Assembly (NCBI GenBank): GCA_025362675.1
Contig: JANYFN010000305.1
Span: 1 to 44,530, forward strand
Reading direction: 5' to 3'
Length of the DNA stretch: 44,530 nt
DNA from: Limisphaerales bacterium
GTDB taxonomy: Bacteria > Verrucomicrobiota > Verrucomicrobiia > Limisphaerales > UBA11358
Of this stretch, positions 35,345 to 44,530 are shown piece after piece. The notes beneath the pieces were generated by a model that worked only from the letters and a program-made list of their open reading frames with translations, did not search any database and had not been told where the DNA came from. Position numbers and translations under genes: made by a program. How positions within the stretch are numbered: the stretch's first letter is position 1; every line of letters begins with the position of its first letter.

Positions 35345-36211
35345 ATGAATCGTCCGCTCAACCCCGAATGGTGGCCGTTGCGACTGTTACGCAGCCATCC
35401 CGTGCGCGAAGTCTTCGCGTGCGGACGGCAGATCAATCCGCCGTTGTTCGGACACGTCGTGAACTTTCCGCGGCTGGAAATTCCTCTGCACGGCATTTAC
35501 AAAAACCAGATCGAGCGCGGTGGAAAAATCTGTGAAGTCAGTCTGCGTCCCGGCACGGCACTTTTCGCCGGACCGAACTGTTGGAATCTGCCGGAGTGGC
35601 AACCGGGCCTCGAACTGCTCAGCGTCTTTTTTGGCCGCACGCAACTCGGCATCAGCCTGATTTCCGCCAGCTCAAAAAAATTCCCGAAGCTCGAGGCGAA
35701 AAAGTTTTCCCTCCCTTGCCCCGTCACCGGACCAATTCCGCACCTGCTCAACGCGCTGGATGAGTTAATGCAGACGGAAGACGACATCGCCGAGCCGCTC
35801 GCAGAATTGACCCGCGCCTTGATGCACTGCCTGGAAAATTTATTGCGGCAACCTGCCGCGCCCACGGCTGGCCGCGCGCAACTGTTGCTGGAAGACATCC
35901 GCGTTTTTTTGCAGAGCCACTATCAATACGAGATCACCCGCGACGCCGTGGCCACGCATTTCAACATCACGCCGAATCATCTTTCGCGGCTGTTCCAGAC
36001 GCATGGCAAAGTGACGTTCAATTCCTATCTCACGCAAATCCGCATCGAACGCGCGAAATATCTGCTGCGGAATTATAACCTCAAGCTCGACGACATCGCC
36101 GTGCGCTGCGGCTATCACGACACGCCGTATTTCTGCCACGTCTTCAAAAAAATCACCAAGACCACGCCGGTGGGCTACCGCTTGAAAATCCGCCACGCGC
36201 GAAAGCATTAG
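35345..36211 (+). CDS. AraC-family transcriptional regulator
   Basis: C-terminal double HTH: DAVATHFNITPNHLSRLFQTHGKVTFNSYLTQIRIERAKYLLRNYNLKLDDIAVRCGYHDTPYFCHVFKKITKTTPVGYR. Confidence 0.93.
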   Translation: MNRPLNPEWWPLRLLRSHPVREVFACGRQINPPLFGHVVNFPRLEIPLHGIYKNQIERGGKICEVSLRPGTALFAGPNCWNLPEWQPGLELLSVFFGRTQLGISLISASSKKFPKLEAKKFSLPCPVTGPIPHLLNALDELMQTEDDIAEPLAELTRALMHCLENLLRQPAAPTAGRAQLLLEDIRVFLQSHYQYEITRDAVATHFNITPNHLSRLFQTHGKVTFNSYLTQIRIERAKYLLRNYNLKLDDIAVRCGYHDTPYFCHVFKKITKTTPVGYRLKIRHARKH

Positions 36212-36331
36212 GCACTTGGCGAAAGTGTTGGGTAAATTTTTGCGGGCACTCCCAGCAAGGTGCCGCCCTGATAAATTGTGGAATAATTTACTTCCACTGC
36301 GGACTGCTTGGGTGTCAAATCACTTGTGGCT

Positions 36332-37348
36332 ATGAAAAATATATTCATCGTGGTTTTGCTCGCAGTCGTGGTTGCGCTTGGTGTGTTCGCGCAGCGGCAA
36401 GCGGGTAAATCGACGCAAATCCTGACCGAATTGCAACAGGCCAAAACGGAACTCGCCACGGCGCAAAGTGAATTGAAGGCCAGCCGGGAGGCGATTGATA
36501 CGGCGGAGAGCGTGCAGCGTAATTCCAAAGCGCTCCAAGCAACGTTGGTGCAGACGTCGCAGTTTGCCAAGGAAAAGGAAAAACAGGCGCAGCAGTTGCA
36601 GGAAAAACTTTCGGCAGTAAAGACTAATTCCAGTAATCCGATGGCGGGGATGGCGAAGATGTTTAATGATCCGAAGATGCGCGATATGATCAGGACGCAG
36701 CAAAAAGCCGTGATGGGGCCGATGATCGAGAAACAATATGGGGCGTTGATGAAGTCGTTGAATTTGTCAGAGGAGCAAAGCACGGGCTTAAAAAAATTGC
36801 TGACGGATAAAATGCTCGCGGGGGCGGATGTCGGCATGTCCATGATGGATGACAGCCTCGACGCGAAAGCGCGCGAGGAGTTGACCAAAAAAGTGCAGGC
36901 AGATCAGGTGGCTTACGACGCCCAAATCAAGGAAATGCTCGGCGACAACTACCCGGCGTATCAGTCGTATGAGAAGTCGGTGCCAGACCGGATGGTTTTG
37001 AGCCAGTTCGGAGATCAATTATCCGGTAATCTGGCCATGTCGGACGGTCAGCAGCAGCAAATGATAACGGCTTTGACGGATGCGCGAACGGGTTACAAGT
37101 GGACGACTGATTTCAGCAACCAGAAGGACTTGGGCAACGGAGATCTCAAAACCATGTTCACGGAAGAAAAATTAAATCAGTTCACGGTCGAAAAAGAAAA
37201 GTTCGACCAACAATTTCTCAGTCAGGCGCAAACGATTTTGTCCGCCGAACAGTTAAAAGAATTTGAGGCGTTCCAGAAATCGCAGCGCGACTTACAGCTG
37301 ATGAGCTTGAAAATGGCGGCGCAAATGTTCGGATCAAAAAATCAATAA
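36332..37348 (+). CDS. Hypothetical membrane-anchored coiled-coil protein
   Basis: N-terminal hydrophobic anchor IFIVVLLAVVVALGVFA, then a Q/E/K-rich predicted coiled coil. Confidence 0.75.
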   Translation: MKNIFIVVLLAVVVALGVFAQRQAGKSTQILTELQQAKTELATAQSELKASREAIDTAESVQRNSKALQATLVQTSQFAKEKEKQAQQLQEKLSAVKTNSSNPMAGMAKMFNDPKMRDMIRTQQKAVMGPMIEKQYGALMKSLNLSEEQSTGLKKLLTDKMLAGADVGMSMMDDSLDAKAREELTKKVQADQVAYDAQIKEMLGDNYPAYQSYEKSVPDRMVLSQFGDQLSGNLAMSDGQQQQMITALTDARTGYKWTTDFSNQKDLGNGDLKTMFTEEKLNQFTVEKEKFDQQFLSQAQTILSAEQLKEFEAFQKSQRDLQLMSLKMAAQMFGSKNQ

Positions 37349-37689
37349 ACGCATAAGCTCCGGTAACTTCCGAGCATCGCCACCATCGTAAATTTGGCGC
37401 GTTAGCTGGGGCGGCGAGGTTCAATCTGAAACATCTCAAATGATATAAATTCAACATCGCCACTAATTGACGGCGACGAAAGTTTTTATTACTCTGAGTT
37501 AAATTAGTGAAACAAGAAAAACAATTCAACGGCCGCACACTTCAGGAAGTGTCGCGCGATCACCGCGCCGCTGGATTTTTTCAACGCCGGTCACGCGTTG
37601 ATTCGCAACTGCGTTAGGCACCAAAGAAATACAGTTTACCCAATAATAATCATCGCACTAAAACCCCTTAGGAATATCCCCTAGTAAAT

Positions 37690-38025
37690 ATGAACTCCAA
37701 CAACCATCCCTCCGCCTACGGTTATCAACCCGACGGCCACGGTGACAACCGCAGCAACGAACGACCTTGGCAAGCGCCTCCAGAAGACACGCTCAAAACT
37801 GGCAGTGTCGAAGTTGAGCGCAAAACATTTATCCTCACCTTGAAGGAAAATCCGCGGGGCCGTTTCCTGCGGATCGTGGAGAGCAAAGGCGCTCACCGCG
37901 CCGCGATCATTATACCTTCCACCGGACTGAAGGAATTTCGTGATCTGCTCGCAGACATGATTGCGGAAGATGAGAAAGCTGCGAAGGCGGTCAAGCCGAC
38001 GCCACCGGAACCGCCGGTAGTTTAA
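37690..38025 (+). CDS. PUR-alpha-like (DUF3276-type) nucleic-acid-binding protein
   Basis: GSVEVERKTFILTLKENPRGRFLRIVESKGAHRAAIIIPSTGLKEFRDLLADMI. Confidence 0.75.
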   Translation: MNSNNHPSAYGYQPDGHGDNRSNERPWQAPPEDTLKTGSVEVERKTFILTLKENPRGRFLRIVESKGAHRAAIIIPSTGLKEFRDLLADMIAEDEKAAKAVKPTPPEPPVV

Positions 38026-38070
38026 TCACTTCCGCACGCAACCCTTCTGCCTCCCGCAAGTTGCTTGGAG

Positions 38071-38142
38071 GCCACCGGGCGCTGATGATCAGATCTCGAA
38101 ACCTAGTTTCAAATCTGATCAAACAGCGCCCGGTGGCTTTTT
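38071..38142 (+). terminator. Long extended hairpin with U-tract
   Basis: GCCACCGGGCGCTG...CAGCGCCCGGTGGC (14 bp perfect outer stem) with inner ATCAGAT/ATCTGAT and GAAAC/GTTTC pairing, followed by TTTTT. Confidence 0.85.
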
Positions 38143-38148
38143 AGCCGG

Positions 38149-39531
38149 TCAGATTTTTTCCGCCAATTCTTCCGCCGGATACGTCCAGATTTCAGCGAGC
38201 GTCGGGTGATAATGCGGCATGACCGCCAGTTCCCCCACGGTCATGCGTTTGGCCATCGCCGCGACCACTTCGTGAATAAGTTCGCCCCCGCTCGGGCCCA
38301 CGCAGCTGCCGCCGATGATTTCGCCGGTCTGGGGATTCGCGAGCAGTTTCACCAAACCGTCCTTCGCCTCCATGATGAGCGATTTACCGTGATCGTTGAA
38401 CGGATAGCTCGCCGCGATAAAGGGAATCTTTTTTGCCACAGCTTCCTTTTCCGTCAAGCCAACCGTGGCCACTTGCGGTTCCGTGAACACAACGGAGATG
38501 AGCAAACGATAATCCATTTTGCGCGGCGTTCGTGGCTTCAAGATATTATGGATCGCCGTCTCGCCCTGCTGAATGGCGATGTGGACAATCTCATGCGGCC
38601 CGCAGCAATCGCCGGCCGCAAAGATGTGCGGCGCGCTGGTCTGCATTTTCTCATTCGTCACCACCCTGCCCGCCTCCGTTTTTACGCCCGCATTGTCCAG
38701 CGCGAGCGAACCCGTATTCGGCGTGCGCCCCAAAGCAAACAGAATTTCCTCGGCGGCGACCGTGTGGCGTTGGCCAGTTTGCTCAAACGAAATCGTTTTC
38801 AATTTCCCTTTGCGCCCCGCGTCCACCAGCTTCGTGCCGGTGAAGACCTGAATTCCTTCGCGCTGAAAAACAGTTTTAATCGTCGCGCCAGCATCCGCAT
38901 CAAATTCTTTCAGCAACTGTTCACTGCGCTGGATCAACGTCGTCTGCACGCCGAAACGCGCGAAGAATTGCGCGAACTCACACGCGATCGCGCCGCCGCC
39001 GAGAATGATCAGCGACTTGGGCAATCTCTGCAACGCCACCGCGTCATCGCTCGTGATGAAACCCGCGTCATTCAATTGGGGAAATGGCACCGGTGCCACG
39101 CGCGAACCAGTGGCGATGATGAAATATTTCGACGTCAGTTTTTTTCCATTGCTTAATTGCACCGTGTGCGCATCCAGAAAACGCGCGTTCGCGCGGATGA
39201 ATTTGAAGCGGCCATCGTTCAATTGTTTTACGCGAAAATCGGCGAAGTCTTTGATCTGCTCATCCTTTCGCGCCATCACTTTGGCGAAATCAAAGGAAAT
39301 TTTCCCGGCCCGCACGCCCCACGTCGCCGCGTGTTCCGCGAGATGTTTCACCTCCGCCGCGTAAAGCATCGCCTTCGTAGGCATACAACCGCGCAAGATG
39401 CAGAGGCCGCCGATTTCGCGACCGCCTTCGATCACAACGGTTTTCAACTTCGCCGCCGCCGCCGTCCGCGCCGCCGCGTAACCGCCGCTGCCCGCGCCAA
39501 TGACCGCGACCTCAAAATCAAAACGTTTCAT
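38149..39531 (-). CDS. Dihydrolipoyl dehydrogenase / mercuric-reductase-like pyridine nucleotide-disulfide oxidoreductase
   Basis: DFEVAVIGAGSGGYAAARTAAAAKLKTVVIEGGREIGGLCILRGCMPTKAMLYAAE; C-terminal dimerisation domain. Start at ATG 39531. Confidence 0.9.
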   Translation of the reverse strand: MKRFDFEVAVIGAGSGGYAAARTAAAAKLKTVVIEGGREIGGLCILRGCMPTKAMLYAAEVKHLAEHAATWGVRAGKISFDFAKVMARKDEQIKDFADFRVKQLNDGRFKFIRANARFLDAHTVQLSNGKKLTSKYFIIATGSRVAPVPFPQLNDAGFITSDDAVALQRLPKSLIILGGGAIACEFAQFFARFGVQTTLIQRSEQLLKEFDADAGATIKTVFQREGIQVFTGTKLVDAGRKGKLKTISFEQTGQRHTVAAEEILFALGRTPNTGSLALDNAGVKTEAGRVVTNEKMQTSAPHIFAAGDCCGPHEIVHIAIQQGETAIHNILKPRTPRKMDYRLLISVVFTEPQVATVGLTEKEAVAKKIPFIAASYPFNDHGKSLIMEAKDGLVKLLANPQTGEIIGGSCVGPSGGELIHEVVAAMAKRMTVGELAVMPHYHPTLAEIWTYPAEELAEKI

Positions 39532-39705
39532 CCACTCAGAATGGGCGAGAACCGCCAAGCTGACAAGTTAGTTGCTAATTGGCATGGCCTTGGTTTCGTC
39601 CGTGTTCATATGTGCGATCCCTAGCCCACACAATCACACATCTTCTGTCCACACAACCGGGGCAAGGCCAGTTCCAGATATGTAAACGCTTGACTGGCCA
39701 GTCCA

Positions 39706-40311
39706 TTATTCTTTTATTACTTTCACTCGTAAGGTTGGTGAGGTTAAAACAGCAAAATGTTTGCTGTCTAAGAATTTGTGCCCGTCTATCATTGCACTGA
39801 AATCTGGCACATCGTTAGTCGCCGGGACGTAAATCCGATAACGAACCTCCATGTCATAAACTCCCTTGTTCGTGATTACGAACATTTCATCAGGCCGGAA
39901 AAATCTGCGAAAATCTGCCATGTCTTCACTAACAAATGTCCCGTTGGATTCTGGAACTTGCAGCCGGTTTTTTGGCAGGATAGTTGGCTTGCCCATCGTT
40001 AAGCCTTTCTCGGTTTTTTGAACAATATGACCTTTTGCGTCAGTTAATTTTAATTCAAAAGATTGATTAGAAGGAAAAAATCGAAACCATACATAATTGG
40101 TATCCGTCCCAATAAGTGCACGCGAAATCATACTATCTGAATTGAACTGGGTTGCGGAATGCCCGCCGGCAGTTGCGTCCGTTAAATACAATATAAGTTT
40201 TGGAGCCATGGTAACGTAATTAGTTTCAGAAATGTGGTTGGATACTGTCTCAGCTTGACTACTCAAGCTTGCCATCATGATTATGGTTAGCAGGCGGTTA
40301 ATAATTTTCAT
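39706..40311 (-). CDS. Hypothetical secreted protein
   Basis: MKIINRLLTIIMMASLSSQAETVSNHISETNYVTMAPKLILYL... signal peptide; no family recognised. Lies directly downstream of the interrupted giant gene. Confidence 0.7.
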   Translation of the reverse strand: MKIINRLLTIIMMASLSSQAETVSNHISETNYVTMAPKLILYLTDATAGGHSATQFNSDSMISRALIGTDTNYVWFRFFPSNQSFELKLTDAKGHIVQKTEKGLTMGKPTILPKNRLQVPESNGTFVSEDMADFRRFFRPDEMFVITNKGVYDMEVRYRIYVPATNDVPDFSAMIDGHKFLDSKHFAVLTSPTLRVKVIKE

Positions 40312-40330
40312 AGTTTTATGGCTTTTAGTT

Positions 40331-43300
40331 TTAGTTGCCATGGAGGACATGGCGGACTCCATACCAGAATGGAAAACTGTCATCACTAATGGAAGCGCTG
40401 GCTGGTGGGAGATTGGTGTGTTCCACGCCGCTCCACGGACAAGCCTGCCCATCCATGTGCCAGCCATTAGTTGCTATGGTGATGTAGATATTATCACCGC
40501 CGCTCGGCTGAAACCGTAAATAGTCCTTAAAGTCTGCCAACATAGCTGGGCATGGCGGATAAACCGTCTGTGTGCTGGGAGAATCAAGAAATCGTGTTGC
40601 GTGTGTCGAAGCAACATTAGCAAAATATTGTTTGGGTCCGTCAGGCCCATCGGCTTCGCCATATATTTCCGAATTCCCATCCAAAAAATCATTGCCGGAC
40701 GTATCGTAGTTGCCGCCGTTGGCATTGATAAGCTGCGTTATCCCAAACAACCCGTCATACTTTGAATTTAATGTCACTCGCCAACTCAAGTTGGCTTGCA
40801 AGGTTGGATTATCCCAAGTGAAATAATTCAAAAGGTTTATAAAATTCGTAAATGTTGGCCGGTAGATGGTAAAATTTCCAATGCTCGCAATGCTGATATA
40901 TTATCCATTTGTGAAATGCAGGTTCATGTTGACTCCGACTTTGCCGTTACTTCCGTTGACAAACCAGCATGAAGTCGCATTCGTATTATACAGCAGCCCA
41001 TTGTTTACCTCATAAGAAGTCGGAGTTGGAGTTCCAAAAATTGGATGGCTTAGCAGTTTGTTCACAAACTTCTGCGGAAGCTGCCAGTTTCCCACCATAT
41101 CTACAATTTGCGACATGGGCAGATTCGTCAATGCAAACGTCACCTTTTGCCCCACGCACACTTCCGGGATGTCCGTTTCTAGATTGGCGTTCGTCAGGCT
41201 GGTGGTGAGGTTGATGTTCACCTTATATTTGGTCGGCACCACCGTCGCGGAATAGTGCTGAAAGTAACCTGCTATCACCGTGACATCTTCGTTGGCATTA
41301 TCGGGCAGCGTTCGCCAGACGATTCCATCCGCCCCAGGTCATATGTTCCCCACTTGCAGGTCAGTCATGATTATCGGTGTAATCTTGGAGTTGAGCCAAG
41401 GTAAGCCAAACGATGCGTCCTTTGGACTTGCTTCGTAGCTATTGGCATTGACCACCCGCAGGCTCAATAAATTACGGTTCCCGACTGTGGCTTTGCCGCC
41501 GGTGTATAGCTTCAAAGTCGTCCCAGCCGAAAGCCTGACTAAAAGTCGCGTGAAGCGATTACTGCTGTCGGGTGGCCGGTCATACCAAAAATTAGCGCTG
41601 CGTGCATAATAGTGGACCACGTTAACAATTCCGGGTCCCTGCGAAGATTTCGCCAAATCTTCTAAGGGTATTTTGGGAACGGAACGATGATATGGCGGGC
41701 CAGTAATGCCCAATGGATCCCAAATAAACGAATAGTTTGCGGTAGGAAGAGTTATGCCAGGATATGGGCTAAAGCGGACATCATCTTGGCCACGATAATT
41801 ATTCTGCCAATTATTGTTGGCATCTACGAACAAAGACGCGTTATAAGTAATGGTTTGATCGTTAAAAATCAAAGAACTAGGATCTAATTCTGTCGGACTG
41901 GTCATTGTAATTTGATGGACTATTTGATCGGCTTCGTGGTGACTCACAATAACCGTGGGTGCCCGTTCTACCGTGTATAAGGCTTGCGCTGCTGGTGTCT
42001 GCGCCTGTGGCGTAAAACTAGACTGTAGGGTAGCCGGTGTCGTGGACACATTGAAGGTAGCCGTGCCGGTGCCGTAAATGGGAACTTTGTAGGCACTCCA
42101 AGTCCCGTTCCCGTTGTTGGTGCCTTGGACACCATTCACAAAAACACTGGCCGTCGGATCGCTGATGCGGCCACTGACATTGCCCGTGGGCTTCCATAAA
42201 TCATCCCCCGTTGGCGCGGTGTCAATGGTTAAGGTCATGGTGCTGTCATTAACCGTAAAATTAGTCGTCGTCACGTTGCCAGCGGCATCTGTGGCTTGCA
42301 CGCTAATGTGGTTAATCCCGTTCAACGGCACGTTCTCAATCCAGAAATCTCCGTTGCGTTCGACCAGACCGGCAACCGTGTTAGTCGTGCCATCGCCATG
42401 AACCACCGTGGCCACAATGCTCCCGGTCTCATCGCTCATCGTCCCGCGCAGCGTGGCATTCGTTCCGCTTACCACCATCCCGTCTAACGGCCATAGCATT
42501 TGCACCACCGGCAGGTTGGTCGCAGCCGAGTAATCCAACCGCACTAGGAAATTGGTAATGACAGTGTTCCCAAAATTATCGGTGGCGCGTAAAGTAATCA
42601 GGTTGCTGACGGCCGCCAAGGGCACATCGTAGGCTTGAAAAAAGTTGGTCGTGAAATCCTGCCGATTGTAGTCATAGACTCGATCAGTCACCGAACAGGG
42701 CTAGTTCGTGTAAACTCCGGTGGCATTGCTAATATCGTAGGACAGACTGGCGAGCTGTTTCGTGGCGTAGCCTTGCAATTGCAAATACGGCTTGCGGACG
42801 GTATAGGTTCCATCGTTACCAGCGGGGTTGGTTAGGCTTAACGTCACCGGCACCCGGTCGAGAACAATACTGCAACTATGCCACGTTTCGGTTGCCTCTG
42901 GAGCCGGGCCTTTCAAACCGATGGCCACTGAATACGCGCCGTCGGTTGCCCCTAAAGCAACAATCAAATTCGTGCCAGTCAACGGTAGCCAGTTAGTTGA
43001 AGTCAACGGCGGCAAGTTCGTGGGATTGTAAGTGCTGACTGAATTGCTTTGCACCAAGATTGAAACGTAGGCCGGATCACCGACAGTGATGGCCAGTTGG
43101 ACGCTGGCTATTGGTGAGCTGACATAAAAATTGGTGGACGCAATGGAAAAGGCAATCACATTGGGATCGTTGGTCACGGTGGCGTTGCTGAAATTTGTAT
43201 AGTCCGTAAGCAGCGCGTTGCCACTGGCATCCAGTTCCGTGCCGATATGGTGGAGGTTTTCGAACCAATGCCACTCCCACCAATCGGGCAAAGAGTCACC

Positions 43301-43984
43301 ATCGCTATCTACGCCAGTCCAATCTTGCGCCCTTAAAAATAAATTAGGCCGGTCATAGGTTGGCACTGAAAAAGGCATCGCCACGCCGTTCGTCGGCTTC
43401 AAGTCGCGCTCCACATGCCAACCGCCCGGTAAATTCGTCGTGCTCCAAATGGCATAAACTTGATTCGTGGCGTGGTGCAGGTTCAAATACGCAAGGCCGT
43501 TAAACGCGTTGGTAATTTCCAACCAGAGCAAGCTGGTGTCAATCTGGTAGCTTGAATTACCCCCCAATACTTCCCCGGCGGCGGCGGGATCAAGCGAGGC
43601 GATCTTTGATCTGTGTTTCGTTGGGGCGTCGTAATTAAAACCTAAATCGTCGAGCAGATAGAAATCTTCCATGCGGCAAGCGCCTTCATGGTTGATGTTG
43701 CCGGGGAGTGGTGGCCATTCGGGATGTTGCAGCGAAAAATAACCGCCGAATTCATTCCAGCGGGGCAACTGCTCATAAGGAATCTGGGGGATGGCGGCCA
43801 GCACCTTGACAAAGTTATTTAAGTCCGTGTCGGAGAGTTTCCGCAATTCCGGCAAGTCGGTTACGGTCATCACCAGCGGGGACGCTTCTTCTTTCAGAAG
43901 CTCTCGCGCCGAGCTGGTGCGCGTGGTGGCCAATAATAGTAACGCCAAACTAAACCGCCCAATGATGTTTTTTGCTGAACTCAT
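40331..43984 (-). pseudogene. Large secreted Asn/Thr-rich surface-type protein with three in-frame stop codons
   Basis: ORFs 42701-44020, 41339-42691, 40901-41278 and 40331-40831 are all in one frame. They are separated only by TAG (42701-42703), TGA (41339-41341) and TAA (40901-40903), and the readable sequence continues through each stop. Confidence 0.75.
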
Positions 43985-44051
43985 AATCCCTTTCCTTTTC
44001 CAATTTTCGCCCAACCTCATCCCGGAACTAAAGAGCGCGACTCAACGCGCC

Positions 44052-44161
44052 CTTCCTCGAGGCACCGCGAAGCGCCCATACAGATGACGCATCAAGCCGC
44101 GCCATCTGGCGCGCGCTTGAGCAATCTGTATGAGCTTGAAAATTCGCGGTTTTCGAGGAAG
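44052..44161. repeat. ~110 bp nested interrupted inverted repeat
   Basis: CTTCCTCGA / ACCGCGAA / ATACAGAT / CAAGC / GCGCC pair in order with GGCGC / GCTTG / ATCTGTAT / TTCGCGGT / TCGAGGAAG. Confidence 0.75.
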
Positions 44162-44164
44162 CCC

Positions 44165-44180
44165 CGTAGCTAAAGCTACG
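44165..44180. repeat. Small perfect hairpin adjoining the large inverted repeat
   Basis: CGTAGC-taaa-GCTACG. Confidence 0.5.
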
Positions 44181-44319
44181 CAAATTTGTGGTTTTTGTTG
44201 TTTTTACATGAATGTCCTGTTGGACATGAAGGTTCTGCGCCTTTCGCCAGACGTTGCCAAGATATATTTGCAATTTCTGCGAATTGAGCGTCTTTTCCCG
44301 CCGGATTTTTGTTTTTGCT

Positions 44320-44530
44320 TCCAAGGAAAAAGTTTTTTCCTATTAGCTTTTTGAAAATACCGGAGGTTTTTTCATTTTCCTTCTAGGAGAAAACTTTTTT
44401 CCTCCGGTTTTTTCTTTTTTCCTCCGGTATTTTCATTTTCCTTTTAGGGATTTTCTTTTTTCCTCCGGTTTTTTTGATTTCCTTTTAGGAAAAAACTTTT
44501 TTCCTATTAACAATTCGTTTTTTCCTCCGG
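44320..44530. repeat. AT-rich degenerate tandem repeat with CCTCCGG cores (truncated by the window edge)
   Basis: CCTCCGG at 44401, 44421, 44462 and 44524, inverted CCGGAGG at 44360, interspersed with TTTCCTTTTAGGAAA-like palindromic units. Confidence 0.75.

Noticed and set aside
36208-36888. 226-aa minus-strand ORF
   Set aside because: Antisense to the coiled-coil protein; Ser/Cys/Ala-rich composition typical of an antisense frame.
37613-37619. GTTAGGC, resembling an integron attC core site
   Set aside because: Only one half-site is convincing. The nearest upstream RYYYAAC-type candidate (ATTCAAC) pairs poorly with it, there is no integrase and no cassette array, so it is most likely chance.
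38206-39156. 316-aa plus-strand ORF
   Set aside because: Antisense shadow of the dihydrolipoyl dehydrogenase-family gene (38149-39531); no recognisable domain and Arg/His-rich.
39692-39703. Perfect palindrome GACTGGCCAGTC between two minus-strand genes
   Set aside because: Has no loop and no following T-tract on the minus strand; too short to call a terminator or an operator with confidence.
44401-44530. Possible CRISPR array in the CCTCCGG repeat region
   Set aside because: Spacing is irregular (20, 41 and 62 bp), repeats are short and degenerate, there are no spacer-like unique segments and no cas genes.
1-44530. tRNA, rRNA, prophage, transposase, or defence-system genes
   Set aside because: None recognised on reading the ORF track and intergenic regions; a tRNAscan-SE/Infernal and DefenseFinder run would be needed to exclude them firmly.

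Overview
The window looks like a chromosomal segment from a Verrucomicrobia-type bacterium. That placement is an inference from secreted Ig-like, golvesin-like and pseudopilin proteins and many Tat-exported oxidoreductases; no rRNA is present to confirm it. Left part (1-14.5 kb): a partial ferredoxin/flavodoxin-reductase-like CDS, an orphan ParA, a translationally coupled ECF sigma factor and putative anti-sigma factor, polyprenyl synthetase, and an OmpR/histidine-kinase pair next to a DUF3570 - ApbE - TlpA-like - DUF4266 cluster. These are followed by RNase PH, a histidine phosphatase, PrmA, a Fur/Zur - ZIP pair with a TGCAAAT-C-GTTTGCA palindrome upstream, and an rpsR - rpmG - DksA-like group in which the zinc-ligand cysteines of L33 and DksA are mostly missing. 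Middle part (14.7-36.2 kb): a large carbohydrate-related accessory region. It carries two FAD-dependent oxidoreductases, an HGSNAT/DUF5009-like membrane acyltransferase, two Gfo/Idh/MocA + TIM-barrel epimerase pairs (one pair Tat-exported), a GH20-like lipoprotein, two pseudopilins, large secreted proteins, an MFS permease and an AraC regulator. Right part (36.3-44.5 kb): a coiled-coil protein, a PUR-alpha-like protein, a lipoamide-dehydrogenase-family flavoprotein, and a ~3.65 kb secreted-protein reading frame interrupted by three in-frame stops with no frameshift. It ends with a ~110 bp nested inverted repeat and an AT-rich repeat array carrying CCTCCGG cores. The best candidates for follow-up are the DUF3570/ApbE/TlpA/DUF4266 system, the putative zinc-sparing cluster, the possible 3-keto-glycoside locus, and the stop-interrupted giant gene. 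All family calls were made by reading the protein sequences; no database search was run.
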